From Nitrososphaeraceae archaeon (GTDB lineage Archaea > Thermoproteota > Nitrososphaeria > Nitrososphaerales > Nitrosopumilaceae), in contig JAICHE010000090.1 in assembly GCA_025922755.1 (NCBI GenBank), forward strand, positions 1-5,483: a stretch of 5,483 nt of DNA. The letters run 5' to 3'. Shown here piece after piece: positions 1-5,331 of this stretch. The notes beneath the pieces are model-generated. The model saw only the letters and a list, made by a program, of their open reading frames with translations, searched no databases and was not told where the DNA came from. The number at the start of each line of letters is the position of its first letter. The stretch's first letter is position 1. The position numbers were made by a program, and so were the translations under genes.

Positions 1-1087
1 ATCCTTTGGCAATATCGGCATGAATCAAACCAGCTAAATCTTTAGCATTGGAATTTTCGGGTAGTAACTTAGCATCAGGTAGAACTTCACCATCTTTGTT
101 AGTAAGCTTGGTTTCGTCTTCAACCGGATAAACAACAATAAATTTCAAGGTATCAAACACAGCATTGTTCAGAATTTTTTGTATACCAGTCGAATGAATT
201 TTAGAAAACACTCCCTTCACTACCTCTAGTGCTTTTTTCTGTTGTGGCAAAATCTCTTTGTTTTCAACTAAAGAGAAATTTTCTTCTCCTGGAGAATAGT
301 TAACTATTCCTGCTTTGCTGGCTTTTCTTAACAATAATTCTGTCTCGGCGCTACATGGAACGACAATAGAATCAGTAATTTTTTTTATTATATCAAGATC
401 ATGACACAAGTCTGCTTTGTTGGCAGCAATAATAATGGGTTTAGTGTTTTTTCGTAGTTCTTTTACAAAGTCGTGAATGTCAGTCTCTGACCATTCTTTA
501 GGATTTTTTGATATTAGATTTAATTTTTGTAAGGCTTCTTGAACTTGAAAATCTTTAATTCCCAAACCAGTGAATCTCTTTGTAATACCATCTGTTAGTT
601 TTGCTCGCTTTTGATCAATTTCTCTCGTAATTTTGTCCCAGTCTCTTTGGAGAATGTTTGCAAACCATTGATCAAATTCGTTTCTTACAAATTCGACATC
701 CTCTAGAGGATCATGAGTTCCTACAGGAACAGGTTGGCCTTGAATATCAGTGGCTCCTGCTATATCTACTACGTGGATAAGTACTTCGGCTTGTCTTGCA
801 TCATCAAGAAATTGATTTCCTAAACCTTTTCCTTCATGTGCTCCAGGAACTAATCCCGCCACATCAATTAGTTTGATAGGAATGAAACGGATTTTGTTTA
901 CACAAAGTGGATTGTTGTGAGGTATCTCAAAATGTTTACAGGCGCAATCAGATTGTACATAAGCTACTCCAATATTTGGCTCAATTGTAGTAAAAGGAAA
1001 ATTTCCTGTTGGGACTGGTGTTTCTGTTGCAGCGGAGAAAAAAGTAGATTTTCCAACATTTGCTTTTCCCAATAAACCAATTTGCAT
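1..1087 (-). CDS. ychF: YchF/Obg-family GTPase, archaeal type (partial, C-terminus off the left edge)
   Basis: This is a cytoplasmic P-loop GTPase of the YchF (Ola1) branch of the Obg family, which associates with ribosomes; its exact archaeal role is unsettled. The frame reads from the ATG at 1087 down to base 2, giving 362 residues. Visible motifs are the P-loop GKANVGKST (residues 7-15), the YchF-type switch I segment NFPFTTIEPN (29-38), DVAGLVPGAHEGKG (75-88), NKAD (223-226) and SAE (246-248). DVAGL carries Leu where Ras-type GTPases have Gln, as known for the HAS-GTPase group. NKAD is the canonical guanine-specificity motif, unlike bacterial YchF, which prefers ATP. AGLIHADIAKG (352-362) begins the typical C-terminal TGS-domain signature, so only about 30 residues are probably missing. 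Residues 48-62 hold CxC...H...C, probably an archaeal insertion. It is transcribed divergently from the Fap7-like gene. GAGG at 1091-1094 lies only three bases before ATG, too close for a good Shine-Dalgarno. Confidence 0.93.
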   Translation of the reverse strand, partial: MQIGLLGKANVGKSTFFSAATETPVPTGNFPFTTIEPNIGVAYVQSDCACKHFEIPHNNPLCVNKIRFIPIKLIDVAGLVPGAHEGKGLGNQFLDDARQAEVLIHVVDIAGATDIQGQPVPVGTHDPLEDVEFVRNEFDQWFANILQRDWDKITREIDQKRAKLTDGITKRFTGLGIKDFQVQEALQKLNLISKNPKEWSETDIHDFVKELRKNTKPIIIAANKADLCHDLDIIKKITDSIVVPCSAETELLLRKASKAGIVNYSPGEENFSLVENKEILPQQKKALEVVKGVFSKIHSTGIQKILNNAVFDTLKFIVVYPVEDETKLTNKDGEVLPDAKLLPENSNAKDLAGLIHADIAKG

Positions 1088-1109
1088 TATCCTCACAAGA
1101 TTTATTGTA

Positions 1110-1140
1110 CATATTAGTATTGCAGAAATTGTTTAATGTA
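1110..1140. promoter_or_regulatory. divergent promoter region between ychF and the Fap7-like gene (putative box A elements)
   Basis: The gap between the two divergent starts is only 73 bases, so both promoters must lie in it or inside the genes. On the plus strand TTTAATGTA (1132-1140) is centred about 25 bases before the ATG at 1161, the usual box A to start distance for a leaderless archaeal transcript. On the minus strand CTAATATG (about 1110-1117) is centred about 27 bases before the ATG at 1087. Both are inferred from spacing and AT-rich sequence alone; box A motifs are weakly constrained in an AT-rich genome. Confidence 0.4.
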
Positions 1141-1160
1141 GTTAATTTGGATTTTATTGT

Positions 1161-1712
1161 ATGTCTTTTGTAATCACTGGAAGTCCAGGAGTAGGAAAAC
1201 ATACCATAACAAAAGAGATAAGCAAAAATCTGAATTTGCCCGTATTTGATATTAATCAAATCGCTAAAGAAAAAAATTTGTTTGAAAGGACTGACGAAAC
1301 AAATGATGTAGATGTTGATAAATTGGAAAAAATAATTAAAGACAACATTTCACAACCATCTTTAATTGTTGGTCATTTGGCTCCTTATGTTCTAGCATCT
1401 GACCAAATAGAAAAAATAATCGTCTTAAGAAAAAACCCATATGACTTGATTCAAATTTATCAAAATCGAGGATATTCGGAGAAAAAAATTAAAGACAACA
1501 TTGGAAGCGAAGCCCTTGGAATTATTTTATATGATTCTCTAACTAAATTTGGAAAGGATAAAACAGTACAGATTGATGTTTCTGATAAAACTATTGAAGA
1601 AACAACAAAAAAGGTAATGGGCATAATTAAAGGAGAAGTAACCAGTGAAGAGATAGACTGGTTGCCTATTATTTCAGATAAAAACGATTTAAGGGAATTT
1701 TTTGCTTATTGA
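1161..1712 (+). CDS. Fap7/AK6-like adenylate kinase family NTPase (ribosome assembly factor)
   Basis: This 183-residue P-loop protein matches the archaeal Fap7/AK6 family, whose members act with ribosomal protein uS11 in late small-subunit maturation and have adenylate kinase or ATPase activity. The P-loop GSPGVGKHT occupies residues 7-15. A GHL motif (71-73) sits where the family has its second conserved histidine-containing motif. The region from VLRKNPYDL (88-96) through NRGYSEKKIKDNI (102-114) and SEAL (116-119) matches the family's lid and C-terminal signature. The C-terminal EIDWLP (164-169) resembles the archaeal members, and the length is normal for them. Two oddities are His14 directly after the P-loop lysine, and Val70 where the yeast/human DxH motif has Asp two residues before His72. 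The ATG start has no Shine-Dalgarno but a box A at the leaderless distance. tgtA follows 31 bases downstream and may be cotranscribed. A plain nucleoside monophosphate kinase is the alternative. Confidence 0.85.
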   Translation: MSFVITGSPGVGKHTITKEISKNLNLPVFDINQIAKEKNLFERTDETNDVDVDKLEKIIKDNISQPSLIVGHLAPYVLASDQIEKIIVLRKNPYDLIQIYQNRGYSEKKIKDNIGSEALGIILYDSLTKFGKDKTVQIDVSDKTIEETTKKVMGIIKGEVTSEEIDWLPIISDKNDLREFFAY

Positions 1713-1730
1713 ATAAATAACACCTTTGTT

Positions 1731-1736
1731 AGGAGG
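1731..1736 (+). promoter_or_regulatory. Shine-Dalgarno site that sets the tgtA start
   Basis: AGGAGG lies seven bases before the TTG at 1744. A further in-frame TTG at 1726 exists, but starting there would translate through this site and add six residues (MLGGSC) that archaeal TGT proteins do not need. The family begins close to FEI...DLAGRIG, so 1744 is the better start. A strong internal ribosome site fits a second gene in a transcript, read after the Fap7-like gene. Confidence 0.8.
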
Positions 1737-1743
1737 AAGTTGC

Positions 1744-3255
1744 TTGTTTGAAATTTTAAAAACAGATCTTGCTGGAAGGATAGGAAAGATTTACACAAAT
1801 CATGGAGTAATTGAAACTCCAGCTTATGTTCCTGTAATTCACCCAGTAAAGCAGACAATACCATCTAAAAAAATTAAAGAAATTGGATTTGATTTGGTTA
1901 TTACAAATGCATACATTTCCAAAAATAATTACGGAAATGAGGCAATTGAAAAAGGAATTCACAGAATAATTGATTTTGATGGAGCAATAATGACGGATTC
2001 TGGTGGGTATCAGGTTTTAGAATATGGAGACGTGGATGTTTTACCTCCAGAGATGGCAAATTTTGAAAAAGGAATAATGACGGATTTTGCAATACCGTTG
2101 GATAAACCCACAGGATACGGATTACCAAGAAAAAAAGCAGAATCATATGTCAATCACACTCTAAAGGTTTCAAAAGAAACTCTGGATGGGAGCGAGAAAA
2201 ATGGGCAGATTTGGATTGGACCAATTCAAGGAGGAGAACATTTTGATCTAGTTGAAAAATCAACTAAATCTTTGGTAGATATGGGTTTTCAGATGCTTGC
2301 TTTGGGAAGTCCAGTTGAATTTATGGAATCCTATGAATATAGATTACTTGCTCAGATGATTGTAGCAGCAAAAAAACAAATGCCCTATTCAATTCCCCTG
2401 CATCTTTTTGGAGCAGGTCATCCATTGACAATTCCTTTTGCAATAGCGTTAGGTTGCGATACCTTTGATTCAGCATCTTATATGCTGTATGCAAAACAAG
2501 AAAGATACATTACAGAAGACGGTACTCGATATCTCTCAGATATTACCGTTTTTCCTTGTAATTGTGAAGTCTGCTCAAAATACACCCCAAACGAACTAAA
2601 GGAATTGAAAGGTCAAGAGAAAATTAATGAGATAGCAATCCATAATTTACATGCAATAAAGCTTGAGGTAGATAAGGTAAAGCAGGCAATTTATGAAGGA
2701 AGATTATGGGAATACGTATTAAAAAAATCAAGGGCCCATCCTAAATTATTTGAAATGATTGACATCCTAACCCAAAATTCAGATTGGTTAAGTGTGTCAA
2801 CTCCAAGATTTAAGGAAAAGGCCCTTTTCCTATATGACAAAAATGACCAATACAGGCCGGAAGTCAAGTTATATCACGATATTGTAAGAAAATTCAAATC
2901 AAAAAAACACTCTTTGATCATAGTTAAAGAACCTCAAATAAAACCAGGTTATTTGTCACATGATTATTTTGCTTTGAAAAGAAAATTCAAAGAGATCGAT
3001 TCATTTCAGATTTGTTACTATAATCCACAGATAGGATTAATTCCAAATGAGATATCAGATATTTTTCCAGCAGCTCACCATGAAACTGCAAGATTGAATT
3101 TTGATCCAAAAGAATTTTCAGAATTTCAAAAGACTTGGATTAAATTTTTTGAAAATAATAAATTTTCAGAAATTTATTTTGATAAGAAAGATGAATTCCT
3201 GAAGTACTTTATTAAATCAATTCCTAAAGAAACAAAGAAAAAATCTGTAAATTAA
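1744..3255 (+). CDS. tgtA: archaeosine tRNA-guanine transglycosylase (7-cyano-7-deazaguanine tRNA-ribosyltransferase)
   Basis: TgtA exchanges guanine-15 in the D-loop of archaeal tRNAs for preQ0, the first tRNA-bound step of archaeosine synthesis (EC 2.4.2.48). The TIM-barrel catalytic domain spans about residues 1-340 and opens with FEILKTDLAGRIG. MTDSGGYQ places the first catalytic Asp at 85, and GCDTFDSASYMLYAK places the nucleophile at Asp242, equivalent to Asp95 and Asp249 of the Pyrococcus enzyme. Zinc ligands are Cys272, Cys274, Cys277 and His303, with the Cys277-His303 spacing of 26 seen in bacterial TGT. The C-terminal part (about 345-503) resembles the archaeal C1/C2 extension, including DIFPAAHHE at 439-447. 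At 503 residues it is about 80 shorter than the 582-residue Pyrococcus enzyme and ends in a lysine-rich tail, so the PUA domain appears to be absent. The TTG start is chosen from the Shine-Dalgarno. The gene converges on the ferredoxin, 34 bases between stops. Confidence 0.95.
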   Translation: MFEILKTDLAGRIGKIYTNHGVIETPAYVPVIHPVKQTIPSKKIKEIGFDLVITNAYISKNNYGNEAIEKGIHRIIDFDGAIMTDSGGYQVLEYGDVDVLPPEMANFEKGIMTDFAIPLDKPTGYGLPRKKAESYVNHTLKVSKETLDGSEKNGQIWIGPIQGGEHFDLVEKSTKSLVDMGFQMLALGSPVEFMESYEYRLLAQMIVAAKKQMPYSIPLHLFGAGHPLTIPFAIALGCDTFDSASYMLYAKQERYITEDGTRYLSDITVFPCNCEVCSKYTPNELKELKGQEKINEIAIHNLHAIKLEVDKVKQAIYEGRLWEYVLKKSRAHPKLFEMIDILTQNSDWLSVSTPRFKEKALFLYDKNDQYRPEVKLYHDIVRKFKSKKHSLIIVKEPQIKPGYLSHDYFALKRKFKEIDSFQICYYNPQIGLIPNEISDIFPAAHHETARLNFDPKEFSEFQKTWIKFFENNKFSEIYFDKKDEFLKYFIKSIPKETKKKSVN

Positions 3256-3269
3256 AAATAAGAAAAAAA
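3254..3269 (-). terminator. U-rich terminator of the ferredoxin gene
   Basis: On the minus strand the ferredoxin stop (3290-3292) is followed within about 20 bases by a T-rich run that includes seven consecutive T (3263-3269) and a five-T run beyond it. Archaeal polymerase terminates on such runs without a hairpin. On the plus strand the same stretch is A-rich, so it does not serve tgtA, whose own terminator is not apparent before it runs into the ferredoxin gene. Confidence 0.5.
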
Positions 3270-3289
3270 TGTGTGCTGAAAGATACAGT

Positions 3290-3592
3290 CTATAAGGCTG
3301 CGTCTTCTGCCCAGCCGTTGATGAAGACACCGTTTTTGTGAAGAGGTACTGGTTGTCCAGCAGTGTAATTCATTGGTCTCATCCAAAAGATTGATTTTGT
3401 TGGGCATACACCGATGCATGCACCGTCAGAAATACATCTTTCTGGGTAAAAGACAAATGCTTTACCTCTCTTCCAGCCTTCAACTGGTTTTACTCTAAGG
3501 ACATCTGGACCAAGAGTTGTACAGATTTCTACACATAGTGCACATCCGATACATCTCTGCTCATCGATGTCTGGAAGTATTGCGATTGGCAT
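3290..3592 (-). CDS. dicluster ferredoxin with a CxxDxxC second cluster motif
   Basis: A 100-residue soluble electron carrier with two ferredoxin cluster motifs. The first is C14-x2-C17-x2-C20-x3-C24, followed by Thr instead of the usual Pro. The second is C53-x2-D56-x2-C59-x3-C63-P64, in which Asp replaces the second cysteine. By family rules cluster I would be a normal [4Fe-4S] (C14, C17, C20, C63), while cluster II (C53, C59, C24, with or without D56) would be [3Fe-4S] or Asp-ligated [4Fe-4S], as in 7Fe ferredoxins and the Pyrococcus ferredoxin. A 28-residue insert (25-52) separates the motifs and a 36-residue tail rich in aromatic residues and proline follows. I chose ATG at 3592 because box A lies about 32 bases upstream and the Pro-Ile-Ala start looks natural; a GTG at 3601 would add three residues. 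Its sequence is visibly less AT-rich than neighbouring genes, suggesting high expression. Redox partner is not evident here. Confidence 0.93.
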   Translation of the reverse strand: MPIAILPDIDEQRCIGCALCVEICTTLGPDVLRVKPVEGWKRGKAFVFYPERCISDGACIGVCPTKSIFWMRPMNYTAGQPVPLHKNGVFINGWAEDAAL

Positions 3593-3601
3593 TTTATTCA
3601 C

Positions 3602-3660
3602 TACTTTTTTGCTCTGTTGCTATTTAAACCATGATTGAAAACCATAACCCTGTTATGGAA
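3602..3660 (-). promoter_or_regulatory. ferredoxin promoter with box A and an upstream palindrome
   Basis: On the minus strand TTTAAATA (3621-3628) is a good box A; a transcript starting 26 bases downstream of its centre would begin near 3598, giving a leader of about six bases before the ATG at 3592. Just upstream lies a perfect inverted repeat, CCATAAC (3642-3648), a three-base CCT spacer and GTTATGG (3652-3658), placed about 45-60 bases before the inferred start of transcription. AAACCAT also occurs twice as a direct repeat (3626-3632 and 3639-3645). The position would suit a regulator or activator site; no regulator is identified. Confidence 0.5.
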
Positions 3661-3705
3661 ATGATCGACTAAAAAATAACCATGCGGGTTCTTAGATTAA
3701 AAATT

Positions 3706-3739
3706 GGAAAAAACAAAAAGATAACGTGATATGCACGTT
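3706..3739 (-). terminator. hairpin plus U-tract terminator of the 70-residue protein gene
   Basis: AACGTG (3723-3728) and CACGTT (3734-3739) form a six-base-pair stem with a five-base loop, overlapping the last base of the stop codon at 3739-3741. On the minus strand it is followed directly by a T-rich tract, TTTTTGTTTTTT (about 3709-3720). It resembles a bacterial intrinsic terminator; in archaea the U tract alone can be enough. It separates this gene from the ferredoxin promoter, so the two minus-strand genes are probably transcribed separately. Confidence 0.6.
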
Positions 3740-3951
3740 TATTTTCTCATTGCATCGATTTGACCAGAAGTTACCCAATCGAGTAATTCTGCAGAAGTTG
3801 GATTAAGGTCTGCTTTCTTGTTCATAAGATTGTGAACCCAAATCCAGTTTATTTGGTTAAGAAGTACTTTATTTCCTTCATCGCCTGCACGAGTTTTTGC
3901 AACAAGAGCTTGGTCTTGTTGAGCTATCCACTCATCATAGGATCTTCCCAT
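3739..3951 (-). CDS. small hypothetical protein, 70 residues, family not recognised
   Basis: I do not recognise this protein. It is soluble, without a signal peptide, membrane segment or metal-binding cysteine pattern (it has no cysteine at all). It looks mostly helical: an N-terminal MGRSYDEWIAQQDQ segment, a middle part with a Trp-rich patch (INWIWVHNLM, 34-43), and a C-terminal stretch PTSAELLDWVTSGQIDAM (51-68) that reads like a short helix-turn-helix or protein-binding helix pair, though no known DNA-binding family can be named. It is likely real: the reading frame has an ATG, a box A at the leaderless distance (TTTAATTA, 3975-3982), a terminator right after the stop, and a base composition less AT-rich than the surroundings, like the ferredoxin next to it. 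A link to the ferredoxin is suggested only by adjacency and composition. Confidence 0.75.
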   Translation of the reverse strand: MGRSYDEWIAQQDQALVAKTRAGDEGNKVLLNQINWIWVHNLMNKKADLNPTSAELLDWVTSGQIDAMRK

Positions 3952-3954
3952 GTG

Positions 3955-4021
3955 GATCGGATCTTAGCTTGCACTAATTAAAGCTTTTGTAGATTCTATA
4001 TTGTACGTAATGATCGGATCT
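3955..4021 (+). repeat. 10-base direct repeat in the divergent gap
   Basis: GATCGGATCT occurs at 3955-3964 and again at 4012-4021, 57 bases apart, in the gap between the divergent 70-residue protein gene and the beta-CASP nuclease gene. The flanks are also similar (TTAGCTTG against GTCTTGG after the core). The first copy lies immediately before the ATG of the minus-strand gene, the second about 44 bases before the TTG of the plus-strand gene. It could be a shared regulator site or a remnant duplication. Confidence 0.5.
3975..3982 (-). promoter_or_regulatory. box A of the 70-residue protein gene
   Basis: Read on the minus strand this is TTTAATTA, centred about 27 bases before the ATG at 3951. 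That is the expected distance for a transcript that begins at or next to the start codon. No Shine-Dalgarno precedes the ATG, which agrees with leaderless translation. Confidence 0.55.
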
Positions 4022-4064
4022 GTCTTGGCAAGGTATTAACATAGATTTGAATTCATGATATTCC
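3994..4064 (+). promoter_or_regulatory. upstream region of the beta-CASP nuclease gene
   Basis: Two weak box A candidates can be named. TCTATATTG (about 3994-4002) would give a leader of about 40 bases. TATTAAC (4034-4040) is centred about 28 bases before the TTG at 4065 and would give a leaderless transcript. Neither is clearly better, and no Shine-Dalgarno stands before the start. Confidence 0.3.
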
Positions 4065-5330
4065 TTGGATGTAAAAGTTTTAGGAGCAGCAAACGAAGTT
4101 GGCCGTTCAGGCTTTTTAGTTAATTGTAATGGAACTAATCTTTTATTGGATTATGGCGTTTTATTTGGAAAACGTGGGTCTCCTCCTGAATATCCTGTAC
4201 ATGTAAAACCAAAAGATTTGGATGCAATAATTATCACACATGCCCATTTGGATCATTCAGGAAATGTTCCTTCATTGTTTGTTAGTGGAAATACCGATGT
4301 CTATGCAACGCCTCCTACTATGGATTTATCACAATTACTCATTGAAGATATGCTAAAAATTACAAAAGATGCCCAGCCATTTGGCTTGCCTGAATTAAAC
4401 AACATGATGAGAAATGCAAAGGAAATAGGATACAAACAAAAGGTAACCAAAGGAAATGCCACCTTTGAATTAAGAGAAACAGGTCATGTGATTGGTGGAA
4501 GTAGCGTTTTAGTGGAATGTGAAAAAAAGAAAATGTTCTACACAGGAGACATCAAGACTCATGGTTCTAGAATGCTGCGTGAAGCGGATCTAGATATTGG
4601 AGATATTGATCTTTTAATAATTGAAAGTACATATTCGCAGACAGAGCAGATTCCAAGAAAAGAATCAGAAAAGCAATTAATTGAATTTGCAAATGAAGTG
4701 ATGGATAGAAAAGGAGTGTTGTTTATCCCATCATTTTCTGTTGAACGCTCTCAAGAGATTGCTTGTATTTTGCGAAGTTCCAACTTTAAACATAAAATAA
4801 TCATGGATGGAATGGCCTTAAAAGTAAATGACATTATGTTCAAACATCCAAATTATCTAAGAGATTCAGAAGTTTTTGCAGATGCGATTAATGAGGCTAT
4901 TGCAGTAAAAGACCATGAAAAAAGAAAAAGAGCAATTGAGGAACCATGTGTAGTAATCTCTCCAGCAGGAATGCTAGTAGGAGGAAATGCAACATACTAT
5001 CTTCAACAATTGTCGTTTGATAGCAAAAATGGAATTGCTCTTGTTTCATACCAAGGAGAAGGGACTCCTGGCAAGAAATTATTGGACACTGGCAAAGTTA
5101 CCACTAGAGGAAAAGATCTTAATGTTGCCGCAGAGGTAAAACAGTTTCAGTTTTCTGGACATGCAGATAGAAATGAATTGTTTGAAGTTATTGAAAGAAT
5201 AAAAGGAAATCCCAAAGTTCTCACAGTGCACGGAGATACCGAATCTTGTGAAAAGTTTGCCCAAGAAATACATGATAAGTTTGGGTTGGAGGCTCATGCC
5301 CCAGCAGTAAATGAAGTTATTTCTATTTGA
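4065..5330 (+). CDS. metallo-beta-lactamase/beta-CASP ribonuclease, archaeal CPSF2-like (no KH domains)
   Basis: A 421-residue zinc-dependent nuclease of the beta-CASP family, which processes or degrades RNA in the cytoplasm. The metallo-beta-lactamase motifs are all present: HAHLDH (59-64), His141 in ETGHVIGG, Asp162 in TGDIK and the final His389 in VHGD. The beta-CASP insert lies between, with motif A at Glu187 (ESTYS), IPSFSVERSQEI (221-232), SPAGMLVGG (299-307), EGTPGKKLL (332-340) and motif B His366 in FSGHAD. The enzyme should therefore be active. There is no N-terminal KH region, which distinguishes it from the roughly 630-residue aCPSF1; length and layout fit aCPSF2, with aRNase J as the less likely alternative. 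The start is TTG at 4065: an in-frame TGA at 4056-4058 rules out anything longer, and MDVKVLGAANEVGRS is how the family begins. A DNA glycosylase gene starts one base after the stop, so the two are probably cotranscribed. Confidence 0.92.
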   Translation: MDVKVLGAANEVGRSGFLVNCNGTNLLLDYGVLFGKRGSPPEYPVHVKPKDLDAIIITHAHLDHSGNVPSLFVSGNTDVYATPPTMDLSQLLIEDMLKITKDAQPFGLPELNNMMRNAKEIGYKQKVTKGNATFELRETGHVIGGSSVLVECEKKKMFYTGDIKTHGSRMLREADLDIGDIDLLIIESTYSQTEQIPRKESEKQLIEFANEVMDRKGVLFIPSFSVERSQEIACILRSSNFKHKIIMDGMALKVNDIMFKHPNYLRDSEVFADAINEAIAVKDHEKRKRAIEEPCVVISPAGMLVGGNATYYLQQLSFDSKNGIALVSYQGEGTPGKKLLDTGKVTTRGKDLNVAAEVKQFQFSGHADRNELFEVIERIKGNPKVLTVHGDTESCEKFAQEIHDKFGLEAHAPAVNEVISI

Positions 5331-5331
5331 A

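Noticed and set aside
981..1259. 92-codon minus-strand reading frame spanning the ychF start and the divergent promoter
   Set aside because: It overlaps the well-supported ychF and Fap7-like genes in other frames, has Asn/Tyr/Lys-rich sequence typical of random AT-rich translation, and no recognisable domain.
1756..2146. Two minus-strand reading frames inside tgtA
   Set aside because: They are antisense to conserved catalytic sequence of tgtA, and show Phe/Ile/Asn/Leu-rich composition expected from the reverse strand of AT-rich coding DNA.
3593..3601. GTG at 3601 as the ferredoxin start
   Set aside because: It would add three residues and place box A only about 23 bases upstream; the ATG at 3592 is more natural, but the GTG is not excluded.
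3602..3738. Possible small RNA in the gap between the two minus-strand genes
   Set aside because: The two hairpins there are better explained as a terminator (3723-3739) and a promoter-proximal palindrome (3642-3658); no additional promoter and terminator pair was seen.
3952..4064. Possible tRNA or riboswitch in the divergent gap
   Set aside because: No cloverleaf, T-loop consensus or extended paired structure could be found; the gap is AT-rich promoter sequence with a short direct repeat.
5079..5297. 72-codon minus-strand reading frame inside the beta-CASP gene
   Set aside because: It is antisense to motif B and motif C of the nuclease, which explain the sequence; no promoter or domain supports it.
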